From contig CM053142.1 in the NCBI GenBank assembly GCA_028571685.1, forward strand, positions 128,642,796 to 128,706,795: a stretch of 64,000 nt of DNA. The letters run 5' to 3'. Position 1 is the first letter of the stretch. The number at the start of each line of letters is the position of its first letter. The DNA is from Heterohyrax brucei (Eukaryota > Chordata > Mammalia > Hyracoidea > Procaviidae). The notes beneath the pieces were generated by a model. The model was not told the DNA's origin. It did no database searches and worked only from the letters and a program-made list of their open reading frames with translations. Shown here piece by piece: positions 49,118 through 61,300 of this stretch. Both the position numbers and the translations under genes were made by a program.

Positions 49118-49320
49118 CTACTTATTGATATTTATTGAGTACCTTCTATGTTTTAGATATAAAAGTTACTTATTTCTTATGATAATCTGATTAGATAAAT
49201 TTAAGAAAAAAATTCAATTTCCATTTGAAGAAATTGAAGATTAAAAAGAAGTTTGAAACTTTGCCCAGAGTCTCACAGTCAGAAAGAGGAGATGTATAAT
49301 GAAGATCCAGGTTTAGGTGA
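49118..49320 (-). repeat. MIR SINE
   Basis: TTTATTGAGTACCTTCTATG, ATTTGAAGAAATTGAAGATT and GCCCAGAGTCTCACAGTCAG: reversed MIR. Confidence 0.75.
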
Positions 49321-51146
49321 TTACAAAATTAATCCCTCCACTCACTACAATGTAAAATACAGTTGAATGAATGACTTAGGAAAAATTGTACCAGGATGCT
49401 ATTATCTCTTCTTAACTGTAATTTCATGGTTTAAATCTTTAAAGTACAAAATACCTTTAAAATACATGTTTTTTAATTCTTTACAACTACATGAAACTTC
49501 TAAGCTACTAACAACGATGCCTTGCCCTCATTTTCAGAAGCACAAAGTAGGTGCTTTGCCTTGTAGTCAGTATACTCTGTGTTTACAGAATCTGGACTTC
49601 CTAGTTTATAAAAAAATCAATCAATTAATATGGAATGTAATTAATCAGTTTTAAAGATAATAGGTCTTCTAGATCAATAGTCCTAAAACTAGGGTACATG
49701 TTTCTTGGTGATACCTGAAGAATTTCTGGGGACTTTCAGGACATGGATGCCTACAAAGGGTGTTATTTTGTAGGTCCTTAGTTGAAGCACCTGAGAATGA
49801 ATTGTAGTCTGCCAGTTCTGCTGACTCTATAATCAACCTTTGCCCGCTTTGCCAAAGATACACTTCCAGCCCAACCAGGCACAATCTTACAGAGGATGCT
49901 CGGCCCTGGGGTGTAACACTTCTGAGCCAAGAAAGAAAGAAGTTTGGCAACTCACGTCGGAATGTCTCAGGAACACAGAGCAGAGAGGCCTTCAGTAAGG
50001 CACACGGAAGGGGCAAGGTCCTTACTTCCCTCCAATCCATGTCATGGTAAAGTTTGGTGTCCTCTCTCTCTGTCTTCCTCTGCCATCACTGTCATCAGCA
50101 TCATCACCATCATCATCAATCATTTGTCCAGTTTAGAATTTGGAAGTAGGAAGGCTAACCCAGGGAAATGCATGAGGATACTTATTTTAATTCAAAAAGG
50201 ATTCCTGATTTTAAAAAAAAATTACTTTGACCGAGCTGATGGTTTAATAATAAGACTGCCTTTGCCAGTTATATGAAAAACATTCACTTTCCATAAAATA
50301 AATAAAGTAAAACATAGCTCCAAGGTTTGAATGGAAACAGTATTTAAAGAAAGAAATAACTTCCTGAAAATCATATCATTTTCAAGTGCTTAAGGTATGA
50401 TAAATATTTTCAGGTGTTAATTAAAATATCCACCATTTATCTGTTAGTTTGTTGCACTGTAGTGGCTTGTGTACTGCTATAAAGCTAGGAGCTATGCGGC
50501 TAGTATACTGAATATCAGCAGAGTCACCCAGGGTAGACAGGTTTCACAGGAGCTTCCAGGCTAACATAGACTAGGAAGAAAGACCTAGAAATCTACTTAC
50601 AAAAGTAAATAAATAAATATAAAGCTTGCCAGTGAAAACCTTATGAATTGCAGTCGAACACTGTCTGAGTTCAGCAACAGGCTAGCATTCATATGCCTAC
50701 AAGGAAGACTGGTTAATATGAGGACCAACAATGAAGATCGCAAACTTATCACAGAAAAAGTGCTACATACCTCATCGCTGAATAACTACCATCACGTTCA
50801 AAGTACTCCCCTTGGGAAGCTATGCTCAGTGCTACAAGATGAGCCCCTTAAGCTGGAAGGCACTCAAAATTAACAGAGAAAGAGCTGTCTCTTCAAAGTG
50901 GAGTTGACTATAATGGTATGGATGGGGTGAAGCTTTCAGGGTCTTCGCTTGCTGATCTGGTACAACTCAAAATGAGAAGCACAGCTGCAATCATCCATTA
51001 ATAATCAGAATGTGGAACACATGAAGTATGAAAATTGGAAGTCATCAAAAATAAAATGGAATATATAAATATTGATAGCCTAGACATTAGCTGAAATGGA
51101 CTGGTATTGTCCATTTTGAATCAGAAAATCATATAGTCTACTAATG

Positions 51147-51295
51147 CCAGGTACACAGCAGTTATGTGCTGTGACTGCTAACCGAAAGGTTGGTAGTCTG
51201 AATCTGCCAGGCACTCCTCAGAAACTCTATGGAGTGGTTCTACTCTGTCCTGTACAGTTGCTGTGAGTCAGAATTCACTCAATGGCAGCGGGCTG
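51147..51295 (+). repeat. AfroSINE in RTE
   Basis: Plus copy: TGTGACTGCTAACCGAAAGG to GAATTCACTCAATGGCAGCG. Confidence 0.9.
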
Positions 51296-51717
51296 GTACT
51301 ATGCCAGGAATGACAAACTGAAGGGGAATGAAATTACATTCACCATCAAAAAGAATTTTTCAAGCTGTATTCTGATGTACAACACTGTGAGTGACAGGCT
51401 AACATCCAGATGCCTATAAGGAAGACTGGTTAGTATGAGGACAGACAATTAAGATCACAAACTCATCCTAAAAAAAAGTGCTACATACCTCATTGCTGAA
51501 TATCACTACCGTTACATTCACGGCCATGGTGATAGAAATGATGCTGGAGATTGTATGATAAGATTTTGCAAGACCAGTGACTTATTCATTGAAAATATCT
51601 CTTTTCCACAACATAGACAGTGAGTATAAGCGTGGATCTCACCAGATAGAACATACAGGAATCAAACCGACTATAAATGTGGAAAGAGATGATAGAAAAG
51701 CTGTATCGGCAACATTA

Positions 51718-51858
51718 TCAGAGTTGATTTCAACTCACAGTGACCCCATAGGGCAGAGAACTGCCCCGTGAGGTTTCCAAGGAGTGCCTGGTAGATTCCA
51801 ACTGCCAACCTTTTGAAAGCAGCCGTAGCTCCTCACCACTGTACCACTACAGTTTCCA
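51718..51858 (-). repeat. AfroSINE in RTE
   Basis: Minus copy: AGTTGATTTCAACTCACAGT, CCATAGGGCAGAGAACTGCC, head complement CCACTGTACCACTACAG. Confidence 0.9.
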
Positions 51859-51915
51859 TAACAGAAATGATGAGTTAAAAGAACTGAATAGAAAATATCA
51901 AAGGGCAGTTTGAGA

Positions 51916-51949
51916 AGACAAGCCAAGCCAAGTGCTGTCTAGTCAGAGT
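51916..51949 (-). repeat. SINE tail fragment in RTE
   Basis: AGACAAGCCAAGCCAAGTGC then TGTCTAGTCAG, as at 31246 and 33646. Confidence 0.5.
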
Positions 51950-53849
51950 AATAATGAAATGTGCAAAGACTTGGAGTAAAAAAAAACCAAAAGGAAAGAA
52001 TGCATACAGCATTTCTCAAGCTAGAAGAACTGAAGAAAAAATTCAGACCTTGCGTTGTAATATTGAGAGATTCTGTGGGCACAATACTGAATGATGTAGA
52101 AGCATCAAAAGAAGATAGAAGGAATGCACAGAGTCACTGTACCAAAAAGAACCTGTGGACATTCAACCATTTCAAGTAGTAGCATATGATCTATTACCAC
52201 TGGTACTGAAGGAAGAGGCTCAAGATGCACTGAAGTCCCTGGTGAAAAACAAGGTTCCGGGAATTGACAGAACACCAAATGAGATATTCCAACAAATAGA
52301 TATGGTGTTAGAAGTGCTTACATGTCTATGTCAAGATATTTGGAAGACAGCTACCTTGCCAGCCAACTGGAAGAGATCCATATTTGTGCCCATTCCAGAG
52401 AAAGGTGATCAAACAGAATGCACAGGTTATCAAACAATATCATTAATATCATGGACAAGTAAAATTTTGCTGAAGATAATTCAAGATCACTTGCAGCAGT
52501 ACACTGACAGGGAATTCAAGCCAGATTCAGAAGAGGACATGGAACCAAGAATATCAGTGCTAATGTCAGATGGATCTTGGCTGAAAACAGAGAATACCGG
52601 AAATATGTTTATCTGTGCTTTACTGAATATATAAAAGCATTCAACTGTGTGGATCATAACGAATTATGGATAACACTGTGAAGAATGTCAATTCTAGATC
52701 ACTCAGTTGTATTAATGGGCAGAAACTGTACATACACCAAGTGGCAGTTATTTGAATAGTGCAAGGGGATATTGCATAGTTTAAAATCAGGAAAAGTGTG
52801 AGTCAGCGTTGTATCACTTCACTATACTTTTTAAATCTGTGTGCTTGGCAACTAATCTAAGAAACTGGACTATACGAAGAAGAATGTGCTATCAGGATGG
52901 GAGGAAGACTCATTACAAACCTGTGACATGCAGATAACACAACCTTGCTTGCTGAAAGTGAAGAAGACTTGAGGCACTTACTGATGAAGATCAAAAACCA
53001 TGGCCTTCAGTAGGGATTACAGTTCAACATAAAGAAAACAAAAATCCTCACAAATGGACCAGCAAGCAACGTCATGACAAATAGGAAAAAGACTGAGGTA
53101 GTCAAGGATTTCATCCATAATCAACATCCATCAGTCAAGCAGCAGTCAAGAAATCAAATGATGTATTACATTGGGCAAATTTGCTGCAAAAAACTTTCTA
53201 AAAGTGTTAAAAAGCAAAGATGTCACTTTAAGGACTAAAGTGTACATGACCCAAGCCATGGTATTTTCAATTGCCTCATATGCATGAGAAAACTGGACAC
53301 TGAATAAAGAAGACCAAACAATTTACACCTTTGGTGAAGAATATTGAATATACCATGATGGCCAAAAGAATGAACAAATTTTTCTTTGAAGAAGAATAAG
53401 CAAAATGCTCCTTAGCAGTCAGGGTGGTGAGACTTTGTCTTACATACCGTGGACATGTTATCAGGAGGGACTGTCCCTGGAGAAGGAACTGTACTTGGTA
53501 AAATAAAAAAGAGTAGGACTCTCAACAATGTGGACTGGCTGCAACAGTGGGCTTAAACATACCAGTGATTGGGAGGGTGGTGCAGGACCACACAGCATGT
53601 CATTCTTTGGTACATCAGGTTGCTATGAGTCAGAACTGACTCTAAGGTACCTAATAAGAAGTCAAAAGTGGATGAAGGTCAAGTGACATTGCAAAATTCT
53701 TTCAGTAGTTATTTGACCTAAAAATGTTTGAAGGCACTGCTCCAGACTACTTTTAATGCATAAATACATAAGATACCAGTTGGCAAGGTTCTCTTTAAAT
53801 ACAGTATCAAAACATCACGTAAGTTTTCTTTAAAAAATAACATTATAAC

Positions 53850-53932
53850 TCATGTAGACTAACCATTTCTTTTTCAAAGTAAAACTGAGTCTCAAAAAAG
53901 ATAAATGGCTTGCCCAAGGTCAAACTGGAGTT
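53850..53932 (-). repeat. MIR fragment
   Basis: AAAACTGAGTCTCAAAAAAG, TGGCTTGCCCAAGGTCAAAC: reversed MIR core. Confidence 0.65.
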
Positions 53933-53939
53933 TTTTCTC

Positions 53940-54300
53940 CATCAGCACTCTCTCTCTCTCGCTCGCTCGCTCACACACACACACAGAGTTTCTCTCCTCC
54001 GGGGTTCTTTGTGGGCTCTGCGACAACTAAGCCTCCAATTGCCGTAATTATTGAGAGAACTGCCACTCTCGGCCTCGGGGGTTTCTGTCTCAGCAGTCAT
54101 CTTTCTTCACAGGGCTTCAACCTCGGGCAGCGTTCCTCAGTTCCAACTGTCGGAGCTAAGTGAAGGGGAAACTTCTTAATCTTTGGTGACCATGTGAACT
54201 TAAAAGATCTTACTAATCCCCTAACGTAACAGAAAGGGGCGGAGATAATTCTTAGAAAACAGACATCTTCTCTTTACATCTACTTCTGCCTTTAGAAAAA
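53940..54300. other. Simple repeat plus CpG-containing unique block
   Basis: A (CT)n/(CTCG)n/(CA)n run (53948-53986) leads into unique sequence with scattered CpGs (GCGACAACTAAGCCTCC, TTGCCGTAATTATTGAGAG, CTCGGCCTCGGGGG, GGGGCGGAG). It has no repeat identity I can give. It could be a conserved non-coding element; this is inference only. Confidence 0.35.
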
Positions 54301-54499
54301 CATACATTTTTCTTTTTCTCATCAGCTTTCTTCTGTGAAGAAGGAAATGCTCTCCTAACCACCACGGCATGATAGGCTTACCCCTAAGTATTTCTCATAT
54401 CCACCCTCTCCTTTTTAACCCTATTGCTGTTACATTTACCCAGGGTATCGCCTGTATTCGTGCTTATGTCCTCTAAGCTATTCTCCTAAAATGAGGGAT

Positions 54500-54870
54500 A
54501 TAAAAATTCAGATCTGAGGATGGTGTTTCCTGCCTTCGGTAGCTTTGGCTCCTTATTGCCCACCAGAAGCCCCCAAGCTCCACCAACCTGCTGGCCGAAG
54601 CCCTCAGGTGTTCGTCTCCTATTTCTCTCTCTGCCCTTGTCCCGGTCCCGGCCCTCGCTGACTTTCCCTTGGCACTCCAGCAATGTCAAACTGCTTGGAG
54701 TTCAATCTGTGCAGTGGTCTATCTCTGACGTCCTGCATGGAATATTCCTCTTCCTGCTTGGCTTGCCAGTCTCCTTCAGGTCTTCCCGGGAACCCCAGCT
54801 CTGGGTCAGCCCCACTACACAGTAAATCTTCACCACTGCCCTTTGAAAGCTGTACAAACAGTTCCTTCTA
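54500..54870. other. GC-richer block, possibly L2-derived
   Basis: CTGCATGGAATATTCCTCTT and CCTTCAGGTCTTCCCGGGAA resemble the L2 'tgcctggaatgc... ccttcaggtctcagctc' region. Plus-strand open frames here have no recognisable domain. Confidence 0.4.
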
Positions 54871-55106
54871 GGAAGTGTTGGCTTTCACTATATTCCTAAC
54901 CCTGGTAGATTAAAATGCACAATCAAAGAACATTAGCTCCAGATATCTTGTTTCCTTTAAATAACTCCTGGCAATGGTTTGAGATAATGATTCTACAGCA
55001 AACTCACTCTTTTAAAGTTGAAGAAAAAACAGTGCCTTGTGTATAATAATAATAGCAGTGATAAGAGATAATATTATTAGTTGCTGACTAAGTAATGGTG
55101 ATTTTT

Positions 55107-55291
55107 TTTAAAAATTTTTATTTAACATAACTGAGGAAAATGTACATTCACATATAAATTTACATGCCCCCCTCTATGCAGCTTCCACTGCTCTCCCTGC
55201 CCGGTGACAGCACACTATTCCTCTCTGCTCCATACATGTCTCATCCTCCCAGCAGTCTCCTTTCCCCTCCTGTCCGTCCACTCCCCTTCCT
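55107..55291 (-). mobile_element. Short retrocopy with target-site duplication
   Basis: A 185-bp insert on the minus strand ends in AAATAAAAATTTTT then A-rich sequence: a polyadenylation signal and tail. It is flanked by a perfect 16-bp duplication AGTAATGGTGATTTTT (55091-55106 and 55292-55307). This is an L1-type insertion of a transcript 3' end (source unknown; a truncated L1 or an mRNA 3' UTR). Confidence 0.8.
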
Positions 55292-55630
55292 AGTAATGGT
55301 GATTTTTAAGAACTACGCATGGTTACAGCATTGAATCAACACATAAATTCTACTGACATTTAACTGGTGCCATAGTCCAAGCTCTCCACACTATTATATA
55401 TTAGACGACGCACATGGATGAATTTAATAGAACACCCACACTATCATATCATGGTTACCTATGCTTTTATAACTCTTTCTGGGTAAGTTATAAGTTTCTC
55501 CATTCAAATATTTTTAATATCACGAAACTCTCAAGGAGTCTGTTCTTCTTGAAGTGAGACACTGATTGCAAGAAAGGGAAGGGGAAGGAAAGGAACCAAC
55601 TGCTTTAGAAAACACTGCGATGCAGTCACT

Positions 55631-55651
55631 CCGCCGCTCCGCGGCCGGCGG
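55631..55651. promoter_or_regulatory. All-GC self-complementary block at a 5' splice site
   Basis: 21 consecutive G/C bases with complementary ends (CCGCC at 55631-55635, GGCGG at 55647-55651) and a CCGCGG palindrome inside. It sits 11 bases into the intron from the PDZ1 exon's donor (intron starts 55662). In the pre-mRNA it could fold next to the 5' splice site. Effect on splicing is inferred only. Confidence 0.4.
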
Positions 55652-55657
55652 TGATTA

Positions 55658-55831
<174 letters not shown>

Positions 55832-56523
55832 TCAGTGGACCTATCCTTACCACAGTCTCGCCTGATGGCATTTTCCACTTGTCTCTCGTGTGTGAGATTT
55901 GAAGCCCAGAAGTGTGACAAGCAGGAGAAGCTCCTGTCACCTGGGCTATGCCTGGCCCCTAAAAACAAGAGTACAGGACGGCCGAAGGAGGATGAGAGAT
56001 GTGATAGGTCCCTTTTGTTTGTGCTGTCTGTTCTACTTTAGAACTCCTGTGCTGAGTGTGCAGATGTTCAGAGTTTTCCTAACCTTTTGGCCCTTTTGTT
56101 TTTGAAGAGTATGACACAACAAAATAGAGAAATTTGTTTCAATTGCTCTGCTCATAAAAGCTTGGTTCTCTGGGGCAAATGATCCAGATCCTGTGCATAC
56201 CCGCTCATTCCCTCTCGGTTTTGCTCCATGGCGTTTATACATTTTATAGTTTTCAGTGTCTTCACTAGGGGTTTATCCAAGGCCAGAGAAAGTCAGCTTA
56301 TTTTGCCATTTATTGCTAACCACAGGATAGATAAAAAGAATACCGGTGAAGGAGAAACTATAGTGAGAATATTGAGTTTCAGTCATATTCTCATTGATCT
56401 TCACCACCTTAACAGAACCTTGGTTACCCACCACTTCTAAACCAAGAGCAGACAGCCAAACAGATGAGAGGAATTTAAAACCTCATGTCACTGATAGAGC
56501 TTCAATGACATTTTCTCCCCAAG

Positions 56524-56670
56524 TAAAAACCTGTTGCTCTTGAGTTGATTCTGACTCATAGTAACCCTATATGACTGAGTGGTACTATCTCACAGTTTCC
56601 AAGGAGGACCCGAACTGCTGACCTTTTGGATAGCAGCCGTAGCTCTTACCTGCTGTACCACCAGGGTTTC
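56524..56670 (-). repeat. AfroSINE
   Basis: Minus copy: AAAAACCTGTTGCTCTTGAG to CTGTACCACCAGGGTTTC. Confidence 0.9.
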
Positions 56671-56699
56671 TTCTTCCCAAACAGAAATACCTAATTCAT

Positions 56700-57000
56700 T
56701 TATTATATTAAGTCCAGCCCAAATCATTCTTCCTTCTGAGAGCCTTACTGATTGAGCCAGCTTGTAGTTCCTGCTGTCACTCTCACTACCGGCTTACTGT
56801 CACTCGTTTGTGACAACTTCTGCATTGTTGCTTTTTACTATTACACAATGCCATTACTGCTCTGAAATGTTTCGTGTTTTCTACACCTCATCACCTCTAC
56901 TAGATTATAAGCTCCTCTGGGGCAGGGAGCTTATCTTTAAGTATTTTGATTTACTGTCTGTAAAATGGTAGTATCTTAAACACTAGAAGACTGGCGTAAA
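56700..57000 (+). repeat. L2 LINE fragment
   Basis: TAGATTATAAGCTCCTCTGG then GGCAGGGAGCTTATC is the L2 'taagctcc...gggcaggga' motif. Confidence 0.65.
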
Positions 57001-57175
57001 ACTGGAATAGTGCTACTTTCAATCATAGCATTACTACAGCTCCCGATGGTATTTTTTCCCCTTTATTCACATTTGTTTTAAGGGCTACATCTGAAGATGC
57101 CCTGGGGAAATATGAAGCCCTAACATCACAGACTGGTCACAGCTGTGATGAAATAAAGGAGGTTATGGGTGTGGA

Positions 57176-57335
57176 GGAAACCCTAGTTGGGTAGTGGTTA
57201 AACATTATGGTTGCTACGCAAAATGTTGGCAGTTCAAATCCGCTAGGTGCTCCTTGGAAACTCTGTGGGGGCAGTTCTACTGCGTCCTATAGGGTCACTA
57301 TCAGCCAGAGCTGATTTGACAGCAGTGGGTTTGGT
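57176..57335 (+). repeat. AfroSINE
   Basis: Plus copy: GAAACCCTAGTTGGGTAGTG, CAGTTCAAATCCGCTAGG, GATTTGACAGCAGTGGGTTT. Confidence 0.9.
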
Positions 57336-57955
57336 ATAGTGGGTTTTATGGGTGTGGAAAGATGTTTCTTAAAAGCCTGAAGAAAACAGATGGAGGTGAT
57401 AATGTTCCCATCAGCCTCTTACAAACAATACCTTCAGATCATAGATCACTCCATTGAGTTAAGCTTACAAATTGTATGAAAAGGTGGATTATCCAAAGTC
57501 ATCACTCTTTCAGATCAAACTTTATAAGGTAAGAAATCTAAAACTTAATTTGGGATTATGTGGATAAGAATATTGTTGTTGAAGCCATAGGTAATTTAAT
57601 GTTACTCTTAATGAACCTGACTATCACATCCTCCTTTCTGAGGGAAATAGAGAATTTGGCCATAAAGAAAGCTTCTTCTCTTCTTGACACTCTCCTTCAG
57701 TCTGGATTATTCTGTCATTGGTTATATTGGTACAAATTGCAGCTTAAGGGAAGAAGGACAAAATGACCCATCCTGCTGTAAGCCTTTTATCCTTTTGGAA
57801 ATCACATTTTTGTCTTAATGCAAAGAAAACCCTACAAGTAGACAAGTGGAAACATGTGGTACAAGTTAAGTTTTCACTTAGAAACTTGAGGTTGGGATTC
57901 CCACTCTTTCTAGGCTACTATTTCCTTCTATGGTAGTTTCTCCCAACACCAAAAG

Positions 57956-58105
57956 AACAAAACCAAACCTACTGCCATGGAGTTGATTCCAGCTCATAGC
58001 AGCCCTATAGGCCAGAGTAGAACTGCTCCACAGGGTTTCCAAGGAGTGCTGAGCGGATTCAATCTGCCAGCTTCTTAGTTAGCAGCTGAGCTCTTAACAA
58101 CTGTT
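57956..58105 (-). repeat. AfroSINE
   Basis: Minus copy: AACCAAACCTACTGCCATGG, GCCAGAGTAGAACTGCTCCA, GCAGCTGAGCTCTTAACAAC. The outermost head is missing. Confidence 0.9.
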
Positions 58106-58480
58106 AAGAGAAGGCTCCTTCCCCCAGTGCCCTGACATCATGTGTGGACATTTAGATGGCTCAAGTATCTCATTCCCCACTGTAGTCCATCTACTGTTCA
58201 CATTTGGGACTCAAACTATATAAACATTTTAAATTCTAGTTTATAAGGGCCTGGCTATTCCTGAGATGACAGGACAATCTCCCTGATGACTTTGGCACTG
58301 GCAGAAAAGCTACATGGACAGACCAGTGGGGCAGCTTCTGAAACCCTCTGTGCTTGAGAGGTGCTACCTGGCAACTAGTAGCTGTCACTTATTCATTAAT
58401 GACCTTTGCTAATGAAGCTCTGATTTTTGAATTAATTATACCCTCTCTTCCCCTTTCCACATTTCTCTGAGATGCAGTTA

Positions 58481-58639
<159 letters not shown>

Positions 58640-59344
58640 TTATTAAACAAGAGTCAAATCACAGATGCTTTTGTGTGTGGTTAAGTGACTTCCCCCTATA
58701 AACTTCCCAGTTTTTTTAATGAGAAAAGATATCGGTGGCTTCCTTCCATTGCAAGTTGCAGAGTAATCTCATATAGATGTGCATGCAGATAAAGCTGAAG
58801 GCAGATATTCCATTATAGATTATTAAAATGAGTACCAGTGGGGTAATTCATACTTGGATGATGATAAATAGGTCAGTATGGCTGTGTACAAACCCTAATA
58901 TTCACCCTTTGTTTTCTGCCATTCTCAAGTGACTGTCTCTGGTGTTTCTCTCTGTAACTCTAGAGTACAATGGAAAGTTACAAGATACGAGGTCAGAACA
59001 AAATTTTAAGCAGTAACAGAAACACATATAATACAGCAGCAGATTCTAAGTTCTTGGCACCTTTCAGTTTAAAAGACTAACTGACAAAAGAAAAGAGAGC
59101 TTCCTCCAGGTCCAAGGAAAAGAATAATGATTCTCTACTTTGCGCTGTTCAGCAAATAAAATATAATAACTTTCATGTCACAACTCATACCATTTCTTAC
59201 AGAACATGTCACAATATGCCAAAGTAGGGATGGTCCCCAGAATCCTCAAGTAATTCTTGCAAATACCTCATTCCTTACTTTCAGAATTTAAAATCTCACA
59301 GATCCAACGGGAGACAATATTGGTGATATCAAGAGAGAATGCAT

Positions 59345-59362
59345 TTTTTTTTTTTTTTTTTT
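59345..59362. repeat. Poly(T) run with SINE-like tail motif
   Basis: About 18 T, then GGCATAGCCAGCCAAACC then AAGC, which resembles SINE tail remnants at 31246 and 51916. Confidence 0.6.
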
Positions 59363-59682
59363 AATTTTAGGCATAGCCAGCCAAACCAAGCAAGGTTAAA
59401 AAAGACTTTTGGATGTAAAAGGGAATAGAGTCAATATTTATTTATCCAGAGGCTAAGTATGATAAATAGTGTTTTGAACTTCTCTGGGGTGTTATCTCGC
59501 CTCTCTGTATACACACATGCTAGGTAGGGTTGGAGAGACTGGACAGCTTTCCAGTTCTTTATGAATCAGGTCAGGAATTTCAGGCAGGAGCTTTCAGAAC
59601 ATAAAAAATATTCAGATTAAAAAAATACTCAGATTAAAATGCAAGAACAGATCTGCTGTTTCAAAGTCAAATTTTAAAAAAG

Positions 59683-59805
59683 CTTATTTGCATACATCTG
59701 TCCCTTCCTTAATTACATATAAGAGTTAATTATAATTGTCAAAAAAAAACACATTATTTGCATAGCTCTGGCCTTCTCTAATTATATATGAGTTAATTAT
59801 AACTT
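59683..59805 (+). promoter_or_regulatory. Tandemly duplicated octamer + TAATTA cluster
   Basis: Two about 55-bp units, about 68 bp apart, each with the POU octamer ATTTGCAT (59686 and 59756), a TAATTA-type homeodomain core and GTTAATTATA (59725 and 59792), in the same order. The arrangement is seen directly. Enhancer function is inferred. Confidence 0.45.
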
Positions 59806-60409
59806 CAAAAGTCTATAGGAATGCTTATTGTAAAGGTTTTTAAATGGCTGCAGCCAAAATACTATCCCACTAGCCAATGAAAATGAAATCATGTCAGGAA
59901 AAGAAAATATCTCTCATCTAATCAGAGACAGAAAGAGACGATGGGGAGAGAAAAAGTAAGGAGTGGCAGGCTACTACCTTCCTCAGTGATTTAAAGAATG
60001 TCATTCTGAGCATTGCTTTCAGGAGTACCAGGTCTAGCATTCCGCCTCTGGAAGTCTGCTGTATTGTATCTGTTTGATGATGCTTCATGTGTGAATTCTT
60101 ACTCCTCTTTAAAGGAGAAGCTAAGGGAGAGCCTATGACAGCATGTCAGCTAACCTGCTACATTTTATATAAGAAGAGACCAAATAATGACTGAAATTCA
60201 GACGAGTCCTCTGAAAATTCCTGCCAAGCACACAAAAGTACAAGATATTTTTCCGTCACTTACTTGAAGATTCTGCAACAAGACCATCACATTCTTTCCA
60301 CCTGTATCCCATTAAAACAAAACAATTCCCTATTCATCCCACAAAATACACAAAGGCCCAACTAATATGTAAGTGATCAACATAATTAACACCCCTATAA
60401 ATCTTGTAC

Positions 60410-60611
60410 AGAGCCCTGGTGGTACAGTGGTTAAGCACTTGGCTGCTTATCAAAATGTGGGCCGTTTGAACTGACCAGACTGTAGGGGAGAGACATGGCA
60501 GTCTGTTCCCATAAAGATTACAGTCTTGGAAACCTTATGGGGCAGTTCTACTTCATCCTATGAGGTTCACTGTAAGTCAGAATCAATTAGATGGCAGTGG
60601 GTTTTGGTTTT
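60410..60611 (+). repeat. AfroSINE, long form
   Basis: Plus copy: GAGCCCTGGTGGTACAGTGG, extra segment GAGACATGGCAGTCTGTTCC then CATAAAGATTACAG, tail CAGTGGGTTTTGGTTTT. Confidence 0.9.
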
Positions 60612-60627
60612 ATAATTCGTATTGGGA

Positions 60628-60690
60628 GAAGCCCTCTATGGGGCAGTTCTACTCTGTCATATGAGTTGGAGTAGACTCAACGGCAACAGA
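60628..60690 (+). repeat. AfroSINE with internal deletion
   Basis: GAGAAGCCCT joins directly to CTATGGGGCAGTTCTACTCT, so the tRNA-like head is deleted. The tail is GACTCAACGGCAACAGA. Confidence 0.8.
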
Positions 60691-61146
60691 TCTATTTATT
60701 TATTTTTCTTAGGGGTTATTCAGAAATGAGCAAAGAAACAACTAGGAAATAGTAATGCCAGGCAAGTGAAAACAAGCTTCAATTCATAAAACTCTATTCA
60801 GACTGTTTTCAAGAACACACTTCCTGCATACAACAGGACATTAGCACACAGGTAGTGCCGATTTCTGCAGAAGGAACTCAAGTCTCTCCTAGTTTTCCAA
60901 CTGAATTCTGAAAAATGTACTTGGAAAGCCCAGTTCCTTTAGTTCAACTTGATCTCCATTAGAAAATAAAGCCAGCCATTTGGGCTATTTTTTCAGCTGC
61001 TAATATTCAATTACCTTCTCATTTATAAATATTTCAAATCTTACCTAAGAGATAGTTTTAATAACATGTAAAAAAGAAAACGGTCATGTACCAGTCAGTT
61101 GAGGAATGTGTTCATTCATTGATTCAAGTATCTGTCCAGTGCCTAG

Positions 61147-61300
61147 GGGAACCCTGGCGGTGTAGTGATTAAGGGCTATAGCCGTTAACCAAAAGATGAG
61201 TAGTTTGAATCCACTAGGCACGCCTTGGAAACTCAATGGGGCAGCTCTACTCTGTCTATAGGGTCACTATGAGTCACAATCAACTCAAAGGCAGTGGGTA
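61147..61300 (+). repeat. AfroSINE
   Basis: Full-length plus copy: GGAACCCTGGCGGTGTAGTG to CAACTCAAAGGCAGTGGG. Confidence 0.9.

Larger units (their letters stand above)
50645..53660 (+). mobile_element. RTE/BovB-type LINE, endonuclease to 3' end, dead
   Basis: Plus strand. The endonuclease region shows MIRFCKTSDLFIEN then FPQHRQ and the RNQTDY motif region near 51656. The reverse transcriptase part (open from 52155 to 52634) reads LKSLVKNKVPGIDRTPNEIF, IWKTATLPANWKRSIFVPIP, then TSKILLKIIQDHLQQYTDRE. The catalytic box region appears as HADNTTLLAESEED near 52930 in another frame (Y to H, D to N), so the ADD core is damaged. The C-terminal part is broken. The 3' end GCTATGAGTCAGAACTGACT at about 53622 equals the AfroSINE tail. 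Two AfroSINEs and a tail fragment interrupt it. The endonuclease segment at 50657-50800 is repeated at 51380-51520. Confidence 0.85.

Noticed and set aside
52155-52634. 159-codon open frame with reverse transcriptase similarity
   Set aside because: Real RTE-derived sequence but only a remnant: frames before and after it are broken and the catalytic box region is altered, so it is listed as part of a dead LINE, not a gene.
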